Below, piece after piece: positions 1 to 11,600 of a stretch of DNA of 64,000 nt (position 1 is the stretch's first letter; each line of letters opens with the position of its first letter). Under the pieces are notes generated by a model that did not search any database, was not told the DNA's origin, and saw nothing but the letters and a program-made list of their open reading frames with translations. Made by a program: the position numbers and the translations under genes. This DNA comes from Edaphochlamys debaryana (lineage: Eukaryota > Chlorophyta > Chlorophyceae > Chlamydomonadales): contig JAEHOE010000069.1 of the NCBI GenBank assembly GCA_016858145.1, positions 372,001-436,000 of the forward strand, written 5' to 3'.

Positions 1-103
1 GGCAATGGGGGGCATCTCCGTGGCATGCGCCGCCCAGCCAAGGTACGCACAGACCCCAAGCCGTTTGTAATGTAGATGCTTTCCCCAGTGCTTCACTAGC
101 GCC

Positions 104-3100
104 ATGTCGCGCGCGTACGCGCGACACTCTCCTTACCCTGCCCACCAACCTGCACGCCACATCCTCCTTGCACTTACTCTCACTGCCCTGCTAATCGCGT
201 CTGCGTCTTTCATGGGACGACAACGTAAGCGCAAAGCCCACGATGACAGTGGTTGTGGCATCGGCGCTGTCGAGAGCGTGGCTGGCAATGGAAATGCCGA
301 TGGTATTGGGCCCCTGGGCTCGCCTGTTCCTCGGCACCGAGCGGTACAGGACATTCCTCAACTGGAACCTGCTGAGGCCTACTTTCTGGACCGGCACGAG
401 GCCATAGCCCCAGGCGACGGAGCATTGTCTTCGCCAAGCACCAGTGGCCGCGGCGTACAGCATCAGGCAGCAACTCCACTGCTACTCAGGCCCTCTCCCA
501 TTCCCAGCCTCAGCCCATCTCTCCTTCGGCGTCTCTCCAATGACTCCGCAGGGGGCACAGATCCTGGTGGCCCTTCCCAACACGACCAAGATCAGGGTGG
601 TGGCCTACACCCAGGCCCGCACTCGCAAGACGTCACGCCAGCCGCCCCCCCTCCTGCTGGTGCAGCCCCCCCGGGACCCCACCCCATTCCCGCCGCCGGG
701 CCTGCACTTGACGAAACGGAGCTAGCGGAGTGGGGCATAGACGAAGCAGAGCCTGAGCCGGGGGAGGTTGGAGCAGCGATCCCTCCGGTCACTCAACCGC
801 CTGCTGCTGACGCACTAGCAGCTGCAGCTGCAGCACGCAGTGGGGGTGTTGGCGACGTTGACCCCGTCATCCCAAGCCATGGCGGGGGCGGCATTGGCGG
901 CGTCGAGAAATTCACAGGTTGGGACGGGGGGTCTAGGCTTTTCAATTGGGCCAGGGAGCAAGAGCGGGGGGCGGGGGACAGGGAAGCCTCTTTTCAGGGG
1001 GGCGAGGAATGTGCATGCCGCTGATCCCGGTATCCGTCCTTCCCTATCCCACCCATTTTGCGCAGCTTCATCTGGCTTGTTCGCCCGGTGCCCTGGCAAT
1101 GGCTGTGATGGCGGAAAGCCTCGCCGCCGTGCGCAGCGCCTTCAGTACCTCGAGCTCCCAACTGGAGATGCGGATGTTACACGCCTAGTCACCCGTGTCC
1201 TATACCAGGCCATCCTGCAGAAGGAGTGCAGCCCTGGCGCGACCGAGACCTCAGTGGCGCGCTTTCTCAAGAGCATCCGGGAATCCTTTGCGGGTCCCTT
1301 TGCGAGTGAGGTGCAGAAGCATGCTGCCAAGTACCTGCCCACCACGTTCAAGCAGGTGTGTTGGCGTAGGCTGGGGAGCAAGGGGCTCGGTGGGTTTGTC
1401 AGGTGGTTGGCGGGTGGGTTTGGCGGGTGGAGGGTTGCGGTTCCCTTGCGGTCGTACACGTTGCGGTCCACTGCAGGTACTCACCATGCTGGAGGACATT
1501 GCTGGAGTGAAGTGGCCGGTCATCTGGCGATACCCCATGTGCGAGTGTGGCTTTGTGTATCGCGGAGAGCACGCCAAGGCGAAGGCCTGTCCGGCCCTCT
1601 CGCCAGGCACCAAGTCCAAGCGCTGCAACAAGCCCATGGACCCATCACGCTATATGCTCTACAACTCCATCAGGCAGTGGCTCCAAAGCATCTACAGCAA
1701 CAAGGTGACCGCCTCTCAGTTTGGGGCATGGAAGGAACGCCTGGAGGCGCAACACCGGACACAGCCCCACTCGGACTGCATGTTTGACATCGGCGATGGG
1801 GCAGCCATCGCCGACCTCTTCGCCAAGCAGCCTAAGTTTAAGACTGAAAGGCGCAACGTCATCTTCGTCCTCATCACGGACCCGTTCATTGTAAGTGCTG
1901 AATCCGGCGGGGGGTGTGGGGCAGGAGGGGCTGGTGCGTGGGGCTGGTGGAGCTGGTGGGGCTCAGGGGCTTGTGGGTTGCTTGGGGCACTTCGGGCACC
2001 TGGGATGCTTGTGTGCCTTGCATTCCTTATATGACTGGGTGTCCTTGCCCTTGCCCCGCCTTATAAAGGTCCCCTCCGACGAATCGCAACGGTCAAGCAC
2101 TCCATGGTACCTGGTGGCCGTCAATGCCCCTCAGGAGAGTCGATTTGAGCTCGGTTACTCATCCGTGCTCGCCATCATTGGCGGCAACATCAAGTACCCG
2201 GGAGACAAGTGTGCGCCTCCAATGGACCCTAACCACGTCCTCGCCCTCATCTTAGACGAGCTTCGGTTCCTGGAGGAGGAGGGTGTCCTGCTGCAGGACG
2301 CCTCACGTGGCAACGAGACGTTCAGGTGAGGATCCAGGCACCAGTGACTGCTACTACTACTGCTACCTCCGCTGTTACTGCTACTACTGCTACTAACGCC
2401 ACGCATTCAATCCCTCCCCCCTCCCCAGGTGCTATGCCACCCTCCTGGGCATGGTATCAGACTACCGTGGGCTACAGAAGCACGTGGGCGTCAAGTTCTC
2501 TCCTGCCCTGTGGGCATGCCTCAAGTGCTGGCAGCCAGGCTTCAAGTGTGGCGGCAAGATGGTCTATACCGACCACTTTCGCTTCCTTCCTACCAGCCAC
2601 CCTCTCTTTGGCGCTCTCAAGGCCAACTTCACCAGCCGTGATCCCGAGGGCCAGGGCTGGGGCCGTCAACAAGAGCGTCAACAAGAGCGGCCAGCAGACG
2701 GCAGTGACAACGAGGACAATTGGGTTGAAGAAGATGAGGATGCGGGTGGTGATGGAGCGGCGGACGCAGCAGCGCCAGTTGTGGCTCAATCATGGAGGCT
2801 GGCCGGGAACACTAACCCCTTCAAACGGCCCCGGCAACGGGGGGCAGAGGAGATCCGCCGGGGCATGAACGGCCCACCAGCAGCAAGTGAGCCCAACCTC
2901 CCTCCCCTCAACGCTACCTGGAGCCGTGTAGCAACCCCCCGTTTGCGTGATCAGCCCCAGGTGTCCTCGCCTGTTTACAACTCACCATCCTTTGACCCGG
3001 TACTGTCGTGGAACTACGACGCCATGCACACCCTCGCCGGCGTGATTAAGGATACCATCGTACTGACTCTCCAGAACCTGCGTGAGCGGAGCCCCGCCAT

Positions 3101-4975
3101 TACTGCATACGACAATGCAGACAACCTGACCATCACACGTAAGGAAGGGGCTGGGGGCTGGGGGCTGGGGGCTGGGGGCTGGGGGCTGGGGGCTGGGGGC
3201 TGGGGGCTGGGGGCTGGGGGCTGGGGGCTGGGGGCTGGGGGCTGGGGGCTGGGGGCTGGGGGCTGGGGGCTGGGGGCTGGGGGCTGGGGGCTGGGGGCTG
3301 GGGGCTGGGGGCTGGGGGCTGGGGGCTGGGGGCTGGGGGCTGGGGGCTGGGGGCTGGGGGCTGGGGGCTGGGGGCTGGGGGGCTGGGGGCTGGGGGCTGG
3401 GTCTGAGCACCGTCTTCCCCATCCCACAGCTTTCCCACCTGACGTGATTGCCAAGTTCCGGGACGCACTGCTGGAGATTGCCAAGATCGATCCAGGGGCA
3501 AAGCGTCTTGCCCGCCTGACCTCCGCTGGAAAGAAGGCCAAGTCGCATACATTCTTCCTGCTGGCGGGGCCATACGGGTCATATGCCGTCGCGAGCGCGG
3601 GGCTCAGTCCTGAAGTGGAGGAAACGCTCATCGCCCTTCTCCAGGTGTCGTGTGACCTGTGGGACAAGATTCCGTGCCGAGACAGGCTTCCAGCCCTTAA
3701 GGCACGGGTCGCAACCGCATTGTGCCTCGTGGAGACCTACCTGGGTGCAGTGCAGCTTGACATCAAGCTGCACAACTGCATCCACCTGGTGGACGGCATA
3801 GCCAACTTCGGTGGGCCTGGGGGGGGGGGGGTGGCGGGGCCTGGGGTTTTGGGTCAGTTGCTCGGGGGCCTTGGGGTTTGGGTGGAGGCCTAGGGGGCTC
3901 GGGGGCCATCGTTGTGCTCTTCCCCATCCCTTTTCCTACGCCCATATCTCCTTATACAGGGCCCCTTTACTGCACTGTCATGTTCAAGGCTGAGCACTTA
4001 TGGGGAGTGCTGGGCCGGTGGGCACACAGCAAGCGCTACATGGAGGCCTCCATGTTCTACTCGGCCCTTGACAGGCAGGTCTGCCTTGCACTGCGGCTGG
4101 AGTACGAGGCCACGCAGGCCGACGCGGAAGGTGGGCGAGGGGAGGGCATGGGCAGTGAGGCCGATCCCGAGGCCGAGGTCGATGGTGACAGGGAGGGTGA
4201 GGCTGAGGCCAGGGGTGAGAGCGAGGGCTACGGTGAGGGCGGGAGCGAGGGCAACAGTGATGAGGGTGGGAGCGAGGGCGAGGGCAATGAGGGTGGGAGC
4301 GAGGGCGAGGTCGAGGACGAGGGGGGGCTGCGCGATGTCGAGCGTGTGGCCGCCTCTGAAGAGGAGGACGCTAACTGCGACGACCTGGTCGACATGTACG
4401 ACGAGAGAGCCTACTTCTGCCGTACACCGACTGTTGTCCCCATCGGGGACGATGAGGAGCGACGGGCGCTGCCGGAGATGACCCTGTCGAAGAAGCAAAT
4501 GTCGCAGCTCGATGCGGCATATGAACGGTGGGACATGGACAGTTCGGTGGATGGGGATGCGACGGTCAAAGTCCTGAAGGGAGTGAGGGTGGGGCGTGTG
4601 AAGCTGTCCGCTGGGTCCTGGTTTCTCTGCCGCCCTGACACGTCGGGTGAGCTTTGGTTCGGCAAGGTGGAAAACGTAATCAAGCACGTGGGACGTGACG
4701 GGTATGCAGAGGCACTGGTGATGGCCAAATGGTACAAAGCCGAGTCAAAGCCTGACCCCCTGCTCCACTGCCCAGTGATCCCCATGGAGGCGAAATCACA
4801 CGCAGACGGGCCATGGTTCTTGCCGAGAGCAATTGTGCCCTGGGTGTGCTTTGCACAGCCGCACCCACACAACGAGAAGCGAGCCGCTGCAAAGCGGCGA
4901 CAAGTCGTGCTCGCAAGGCACTGGCACGTTCTCCGCAACTTCAAGAGCCTCCACCTGCGGTGGCGACGATGGTAG
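104..4975 (+). CDS. CACTA/EnSpm-type transposase (tnp2 + DUF4218), apparently intact, 7 exons
   Basis: Exons 104-917, 1066-1355, 1477-1890, 2069-2325, 2429-3138, 3430-3810, 3960-4975. All junctions are GT-AG and in frame and sum to 1,293 codons plus stop. Residues ~1-270 are a Pro/Ala/Gly-rich leader without a recognised domain. Residues ~375-640 resemble the tnp2 transposase family: a Cys-rich YPMCECGFVYRGEH segment, then a block containing GGNIKYPGDK, PMDPNHVLALILDEL and FLEEEGV, then CYATLLGMVSDYRGLQ followed by CLKCW, which parallels the tnp2 PGP.SPG.DIDVYL.PLI.EL / ND.PAYG..SGW / C..C pattern. NYDAMHTLAGVIKDT parallels the MH.EKN segment. Residues ~940-985 (LHNCIHLVDG..GPLYCTVMF..EHLWGVLGRW) match DUF4218. 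An acidic Gly/Glu/Ser repeat (~1010-1065) precedes a basic C-terminus. The known role of the family is cut-and-paste transposition of CACTA elements in the nucleus. The start at 104 is the first in-frame Met and could lie elsewhere. The element ends were not located. Confidence 0.8.
3145..3402 (+). repeat. Intronic 7-bp G-rich microsatellite (GGGGGCT)n
   Basis: About 36 head-to-tail copies of GGGGGCT with one register slip near 3379. They fill most of intron 5 (3139-3429) of the tnp2 transposase gene. The intron length (291 bp) is a multiple of three and the repeat contains no stop, so the unspliced transcript stays in frame. Runs of five Gs every seven bases on the sense strand give strong G-quadruplex potential. 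Confidence 0.95.
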
Positions 4976-5165
4976 TGGCGGTGGCTGCGGTGGCTGCGGT
5001 GGTGGCCTTGGTGGTAGTAGATGTAGCGTGCCGGTGCGGTGGTTGGGACGTTGGCGGCTGCGGTGGCTGCGGTGGTGGCCCTGGTGGTTGGAGGTGTAGC
5101 GTGCCGGTGCGGTGGCGGTCCTGCGGTGCGGTGGCGGCGGTGGGTGGCAGATGCAGTCAGATTGG
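4976..5165 (+). repeat. GGT/GCGGTGG-rich degenerate repeat after the transposase stop
   Basis: Immediately after the TAG of the transposase gene, imperfect copies of a ~60-bp block (tgcggtggctgcggtggtgg followed by a gtgtagcgtgccggtgcggt segment) repeat about three times. It is probably 3' untranslated or element-internal DNA. No convincing coding continuation is seen. Confidence 0.6.
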
Positions 5166-5220
5166 CGGGGACGTTGACTGGATGGTCTTTACGGCCTTGC
5201 AAGAGTGCAAACGAGATGAA

Positions 5221-5655
5221 CGCCGCTCGGATGACTGGTACCCCTTCCCAGCCCGCTGGCAAAGCCCTGTCCTGCCGACTGTCCTAGATGGTCAGCCCCT
5301 TTGCGCGAGAGCCCCGCCGCTCGGATGACTGGTACCCCTTCCCAGCCCGCTGGCAAAGCCCTGTCCTGCCGACTGTCCTAGATGGTCAGCCCCTTTGCGC
5401 GAGAGCCCCGCCGCTCGGATGACTGGTACCCCTTCCCAGCCCGCTGGCAAAGCCCTGTCCTGCCGACTGTCCTAGATGGTCAGCCCCTTTGCGCGAGAGC
5501 CCCGCCGCTCGGATGACTGGTACCCCTTCCCAGCCCGCTGGCAAAGCCCTGTCCTGCCGACTGTCCTAGATGGTCAGCCCCTTTGCGCGAGAGCCCCGCC
5601 GCTTGGATGACTGGTACCCCTTCCCAGCCCGCTGGCAAAGCCCTGTCCTGCAGAC
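5221..5655 (+). repeat. 94-bp tandem repeat, about 4.6 copies
   Basis: The segment starting atgactggtaccccttccca recurs at 5231, 5325, 5419, 5513 and 5607, exactly 94 bp apart and nearly identical. The array lies between the tnp2 transposase gene and a convergent unknown gene. CACTA elements often carry repeated subterminal transposase-binding blocks, so this could be one, but I found no matching array on the 5' side. Confidence 0.9.
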
Positions 5656-5873
5656 CAGATCTTGCCGGCCCTCAACGCTTCCCAAGCCACTCATTGACGT
5701 CCATAATGCCATGCCACCACAAAACATGCCTTGGCTCCGAAAAGTTCCTGCGCCAAATGCCAACAACCAAAAGGCGCCCGGGGCCCTCTTGGCCCATCCA
5801 TCCATCCCATCCTCCAAGTGCAAGTACCTCTTGCGCTCAGGACAAGCTTCAGCTGCTATTATGCATATGGCTA

Positions 5874-6756
5874 CTATGCCATGGCCTCGGCCTCAGCCTC
5901 GGCCTCGCCATCGGCGGGGTCAACCTGCAGCACGGCGCCCTGCACGGCAGCGCCCTCCTCCATGGGGGGGGCGTCCACCCCTCCCTCGGGGTACCAGATG
6001 CCCAGGTGCGAGGGCAGGCGGTCCAGGACGACGGGGTCGGTGAGGGCGTTGGTGAAGATGGGAGCGTAGGTCAGGGACACGCGCTCTACCCAGATGAGCC
6101 CCTCCACGGTGCTGGTGGTGGGCCAGGGGACCGAGCGGGGTTCGGGGTGCAGGAACGCGTGACTGCGGTTCTCGCTTAGCAGGCCCCAGGCCCTGGTGTG
6201 GGGGCAGAGAATGGGGGTGCAGCGCTCGAGGTCGTGGTCAGACAGCTCGACAAAGGGCAGCTCGAGGCGCAGCCGGGACACCAGGTCCTCGTAGCTGATC
6301 TCGCAGAAGAAGCAGTCCGGGTCGACGTGGCCGCCTGCGTACAGGGTGCCGATGGTGACGTTGCCGGCGGGAATCCAGGCCTGTGAGCGGATGGTAAGGG
6401 AGGGGGGGGGAGATCTGTAGGATCGGAAGGTCTCTACTGCCTTTGCTGGCCCTTTTGGAGACCCCATGAGGGCCAGACGCAACGTATGGCTGGCCAGCGC
6501 TGAACAAAGATAGGCGACTGACCTTGACCGGGTGAACGCCCTGGGCGTTCTTGGGAATCAGGGAGGCGGCGTAAACGTCCTGAATCCTGAATAGGGGCGT
6601 GATGGGGCCGCTCCGGCGGAGGACAGAACCAATGGAGCAGCGGGCAGGCTGTCGCAGCTTGAGGCCGTGGTTGCCTCCCAGGGGAGTGCTGGGGCGGATC
6701 ATCCAGTGAGTATCCGTGCCTGCGGCAATAACGTGGGAGTCCACCTCGTGTGCCAT
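5874..6756 (-). CDS. Hypothetical protein, two exons visible, 246 aa
   Basis: Minus-strand exons 6756-6523 and 6380-5874 join in phase 0 across a 142-bp GT-AG intron (donor AAG|GTCAGT, acceptor CTCACAG). The product starts MAHEVDSHVIAAGTDTHWM. It has a well-mixed, globular-looking composition (GTLYAGGHVDPDCFFCEIS, LPFVELSDHDLERCTPILC) and ends in a short Glu/Ala repeat. I recognise no family. A good acceptor (tctcccccag) sits just upstream of the Met, so further 5' exons, coding or untranslated, are likely. It converges on the tnp2 transposase gene with the 94-bp array between them. It could be a second CACTA-encoded gene or an unrelated host gene; the sequence does not decide. Confidence 0.5.
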
Positions 6757-7497
6757 TTCTCTGGGGGAGAAGGCAAGGAGAGTGGGAAAGCGGCCGCGGG
6801 GTTGGGGGCTGTGGGGGATAAGGCCTTCCGATGCTGGCTTAAAAGCTCAGGGAGGCAGAGATAACGGGGGGGGTCCGTGAGCAGGAGCAACCGCGGGCTA
6901 GGGGCTAGGGAGGCTGTGGAACGGGCGTGCTCCTCTACAGCGAGCCAGAGCAGGCAGCGATGGCTGCAAGCCAGTGCAGCCAGGCAACAACGGAGAGCAC
7001 TCAAGAGCAAACAAAGCCCGCGCTTACTTGAATTACTTGGACGCGAGCGACGCGCGAGGGGCAGGAGCAGGGTGCAGCGTTGGGGATACGCGTCGAAGAC
7101 GTGATGTGTGGTGATAACAACCTGGCAGCGGCAACTTGAGCTATAAGAAGGCGCCCAGGCGAGTTCCAGAAGTGTACGAGCACATGAAGGCGTCTGTCGA
7201 GGACGTCGCGAAAGGCGCGAAAGGCGCGAAGAGGGGCTACGGAGGGAAGGGCTACGGTGGGCAACGGTGGGGTGGCCGTAAAGGGGGGGGGGGGGCTACG
7301 ATGGGCTACGGTGGGGTGGCCGTAAAGGGGGGGGGGGGGGGGGTTACGGAGGACAAGGGACTCTACCCCCCCATTACGGACTCAAGTAGTGCCATAGGGA
7401 GTGGGCGGGGATCAACGTTAGGGAAAGAGAGCGAGGCCAGTTTACGGCGGCGGCAGCTGCAGTGCTGGCGGGAGCGGGGATCCTGCTGAAAGCGTGT
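6757..7497. other. Gene-poor spacer with small G-rich repeat
   Basis: No gene can be supported. Two near-copies of a ~55-bp block (ctacggtggggtggccgtaaa followed by a poly-G run) lie at about 7250-7345. A few protein-like words occur on both strands around 7136-7260, but without usable splice context. Confidence 0.5.
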
Positions 7498-7809
7498 GCC
7501 CTCTCTCACCTAGGCTCGGGCAGGTCCAGTTCCCCCCGAGGGGCGGGTTCCTCGGGCAGCCGGCCGGCCTGCCCGAGAGGCTTTTCTGCAGACGCAATTT
7601 TGCCCCGCCCATAAACGGCCTCCCAAGGCTCGCATTGGGTTGTGGTTGACAACTAGAGGGGCTGCGTGGAGGAGCGCGCGCGGAACAGCGCGTCCCGACG
7701 ACGGCCCCCGCGGACCGTACGCGGCATGGCGGGCAGCCCTACTCCTTGCCCCGTAGCCAGGGTACTGAGCCAGCCATACGCACAGCCGCACAAGTACTTG
7801 CGTTACATG
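7498..7809 (+). repeat. Left terminal inverted repeat of KDZ-type element
   Basis: Runs from gccctctctcacctaggctc to caagtacttgcgttacatg. The reverse complement of 16304-16608 aligns end to end, with roughly 20 scattered substitutions and small indels. It includes an ATG (7666) that starts the same reading frame used by the transposase at the other end; here the frame closes after 67 codons. Confidence 0.9.
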
Positions 7810-8032
7810 GTCCTGTGCAGCGTATCATTCCGCACACAACAGCGACAATCTTGCGCAACCTCTTCGTAGTGTGGCCGTCATGACACAGCTCTATGCATTT
7901 TGAGACACGTTCGCTTTATTGTATCGCTGAATGTAACATATGCCGCGGCAGGCAAGTAGTTGTCCGCCGAAATGACGCCGCGCTCGCGCACAGGCGCTGT
8001 ACCAACCTACTGCTGCCCATGTCGCATTGTAG

Positions 8033-8625
8033 AAGAGTAAGGCTACCAAATGTGCCAGCGCTATCACGACCAATGTGGAAAAGTTCGTGGAGCTCTTTGG
8101 CGGCACCTATGAGCCGTCCGTGTTCGTCGGGGAGGTCGTCAAGTAGGTTCTACTATAGCAGTTGAGGGTTGGCAGGGTTGCGCTGACGCGCTCGGCGGCA
8201 TCCGGCACGCACACAGGCAGCTGCCGGGAGCCATCATCTTCTACAGTTCCCCGACGACGAAAGAGATTAAGTATGAAGCTCTCGGGTGGATGGACCACCC
8301 GGAGATACACAAGAGGATACATGAGTGGGCAGGGGACCTGTACGCGGTCCGCCGGCTGTCGGCGGTCCCCTCACTAAGGCCCAGTCAGCACAGCCACCGT
8401 TAAGCGTGCCGAAGCCCAATCCCTTATCCAAGCACCTGCGGGAGAAGCTTCGCCTGGCGTGGACGGTAAGCTGGGTACACAGTCTGAGGGCCACACCAGT
8501 CTGCATTCAAAGGTTGTACCGTTGGCCGCCGGCCGTGCTGACACGAACTGCGTGCTACCGCCGCCCCAGATCGTCACACAGAAGGAAATGGCAGCAGTTG
8601 GTGGGGCCAAGAAGCTGTGCAATGC
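8033..8625 (+). other. Exon-like segments on the plus strand inside the KDZ element
   Basis: Three segments look like exons. 8033-8142 follows an AG and ends at GTAGGT, reading ..NVEKFVELFGGTYEPSVFV... 8247-8346 follows cttctacag and reads in the same phase as SPTTKEIKYEALGWMDHPEI... 8570-8625 follows cgccccag and ends at GTAAGA, reading IVTQKEMAAVGGAKKLCNAG. The first two join in frame; the end of the second and its link to the third are unclear. No start or stop was found and I recognise no family. They may be a second element gene or captured host exons. Confidence 0.35.
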
Positions 8626-8665
8626 TGGTAAGAAGCCGGAAACCGGTTCAGGTTCAGTGGTCAGC

Positions 8666-11600
8666 ACAAACAGCAAGCGCCACGCTCCCTGGACCCAGGG
8701 CGGATCTCTCATGCCCACAACCGAGCCAACCACGCACCTGCAGCCCCACGGGCAGCTGGGGCCCCGCCTCGGCCCCCGCCTGCTCCTGCTCCGCCTCCGC
8801 CCTCAGCTCAGGCTGTGGACCGGGGACCTGCGGTGCGAACGCCAGGGAGCGGGCAGGCGGGGAGGTGAGCAGACGGTGCAGGTGCCGCATCCGGGCGCAC
8901 AAACAGCAAGCGCCACGCTCCCTGGACCCAGGGCGGATCTCTCATGCCCACAACCGAGCCAACCACGCACCTGCAGCCCCACGGGCAGCTGGGGCCCCGC
9001 CTCGGCCCCCGCCTGCTCCTGCTCCGCCTCCGCCCTCAGCTCAGGCTGTGGACCGGGGACCTGAGGTGCGAACGCCAGGGAGCGGGCAGGCGGGGAGGTG
9101 AGCAGACGGTGCAGGTGCCGCATCCGGGCGCACAAACAGCAAGCGCCACGCTCCCTGGACCCAGGGCGGATCTCTCATGCCCACAACCGAGCCAACCACG
9201 CACCTGCAGCCCCACGGGCAGCTGGGGCCCCGCCTCGGCCCCCGCCTGCTCCTGCTCCGCCTCCGCCCTCAGCTCAGGCTGTGGACCGGGGACCTGCGGT
9301 GCGAACGCCAGGGAGCGGGCAGGCGGGGAGGTGAGCAGACGGTGCAGGTGCCGCATCCGGGCGCACAAACAGCAAGCGCCACGCTCCCTGGACCCAGGGC
9401 GGATCTCTCATGCCCACAACCGAGCCAACCACGCACCTGCAGCCCCACGGGCAGCTGGGGCCCCGCCTCGGCCCCCGCCTGCTCCTGCTCCGCCTCCGCC
9501 CTCAGCTCAGGCTGTGGACCGGGGACCTGAGGTGCGAACGCCAGGGAGCGGGCAGGCGGGGAGGTGAGCAGACGGTGCAGGTGCCGCATCCGGGCGCACA
9601 AACAGCAAGCGCCACGCTCCCTGGACCCAGGGCGGATCTCTCATGCCCACAACCGAGCCAACCACGCACCTGCAGCCCCACGGGCAGCTGGGGCCCCGCC
9701 TCGGCCCCCGCCTGCTCCTGCTCCGCCTCCGCCCTCAGCTCAGGCTGTGGACCGGGGACCTGAGGTGCGAACGCCAGGGAGCGGGCAGGCGGGGAGGTGA
9801 GCAGACGGTGCAGGTGCCGCATCCGGGCGCACAAACAGCAAGCGCCACGCTCCCTGGACCCAGGGCGGATCTCTCATGCCCACAACCGAGCCAACCACGC
9901 ACCTGCAGCCCCACGGGCAGCTGGGGCCCCGCCTCGGCCCCCGCCTGCTCCTGCTCCGCCTCCGCCCTCAGCTCAGGCTGTGGACCGGGGACCTGAGGTG
10001 CGAACGCCAGGGAGCGGGCAGGCGGGGAGGTGAGCAGACGGTGCAGGTGCCGCATCCGGGCGCACAAACAGCAAGCGCCACGCTCCCTGGACCCAGGGCG
10101 GATCTCTCATGCCCACAACCGAGCCAACCACGCACCTGCAGCCCCACGGGCAGCTGGGGCCCCGCCTCGGCCCCCGCCTGCTCCTGCTCCGCCTCCGCCC
10201 TCAGCTCAGGCTGTGGACCGGGGACCTGAGGTGCGAACGCCAGGGAGCGGGCAGGCGGGGAGGTGAGCAGACGGTGCAGGTGCCGCATCCGGGCGCACAA
10301 ACAGCAAGCGCCACGCTCCCTGGACCCAGGGCGGATCTCTCATGCCCACAACCGAGCCAACCACGCACCTGCAGCCCCACGGGCAGCTGGGGCCCCGCCT
10401 CAGCCCCCGCCTGCTCCTGCTCCGCCTCCGCCCTCAGCTCAGGCTGTGGACCGGGGACCTGCGGTGCGAACGCCAGGGAGCGGGCAGGCGGGGAGGTGAG
10501 CAGACGGTGCAGGTGCCGCATCCGGGCGCACAAACAGCAAGCGCCACGCTCCCTGGACCCAGGGCGGATCTCTCATGCCCACAACCGAGCCAACCACGCA
10601 CCTGCAGCCCCACGGGCAGCTGGGGCCCCGCCTCGGCCCCCGCCTGCTCCTGCTCCGCCTCCGCCCTCAGCTCAGGCTGTGGACCGGGGACCTGAGGTGC
10701 GAACGCCAGGGAGCGGGCAGGCGGGGAGGTGAGCAGACGGTGCAGGTGCCGCATCCGGGCGCACAAACAGCAAGCGCCACGCTCCCTGGACCCAGGGCGG
10801 ATCTCTCATGCCCACAACCGAGCCAACCACGCACCTGCAGCCCCACGGGCAGCTGGGGCCCCGCCTCGGCCCCCGCCTGCTCCTGCTCCGCCTCCGCCCT
10901 CAGCTCAGGCTGTGGACCGGGGACCTGAGGTGCGAACGCCAGGGAGCGGGCAGGCGGGGAGGTGAGCAGACGGTGCAGGTGCCGCATCCGGGCGCACAAA
11001 CAGCAAGCGCCACGCTCCGTGGACCCAGGGCGGATCTCTCATGCCCACAACCGAGCCAACCACGCACCTGCAGCCCCACGGGCAGCTGGGGCCCCGCCTC
11101 GGCCCCCGCCTGCTCCTGCTCCGCCTCCGCCCTCAGCTCAGGCTGTGGACCGGGGACCTGAGGTGCGAACGCCAGGGAGCGGGCAGGCGGGGAGGTGAGC
11201 AGACGGTGCAGGTGCCGCATCCGGGCGCACAAACAGCAAGCGCCACGCTCCCTGGACCCAGGGCGGATCTCTCATGCCCACAACCGAGCCAACCACGCAC
11301 CTGCAGCCCCACGGGCAGCTGGGGCCCCGCCTCGGCCCCCGCCTGCTCCTGCTCCGCCTCCGCCCTCAGCTCAGGCTGTGGACCGGGGACCTGAGGTGCG
11401 AACGCCAGGGAGCGGGCAGGCGGGGAGGTGAGCAGACGGTGCAGGTGCCGCATCCGGGCGCACAAACAGCAAGCGCCACGCTCCCTGGACCCAGGGCGGA
11501 TCTCTCATGCCCACAACCGAGCCAACCACGCACCTGCAGCCCCACGGGCAGCTGGGGCCCCGCCTCGGCCCCCGCCTGCTCCTGCTCCGCCTCCGCCCTC

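Noticed and set aside
93..7390. CACTA...TAGTG ends for the tnp2 element (cactagcg at 93, tagtgcc near 7387)
   Set aside because: The match is only five bases, the left site abuts the start codon, and no longer inverted repeat or target duplication supports it.
7498..7869. A 67-codon gene in the left TIR of the KDZ element
   Set aside because: It is the inverted-repeat copy of the transposase start and loses frame as soon as the TIR ends.
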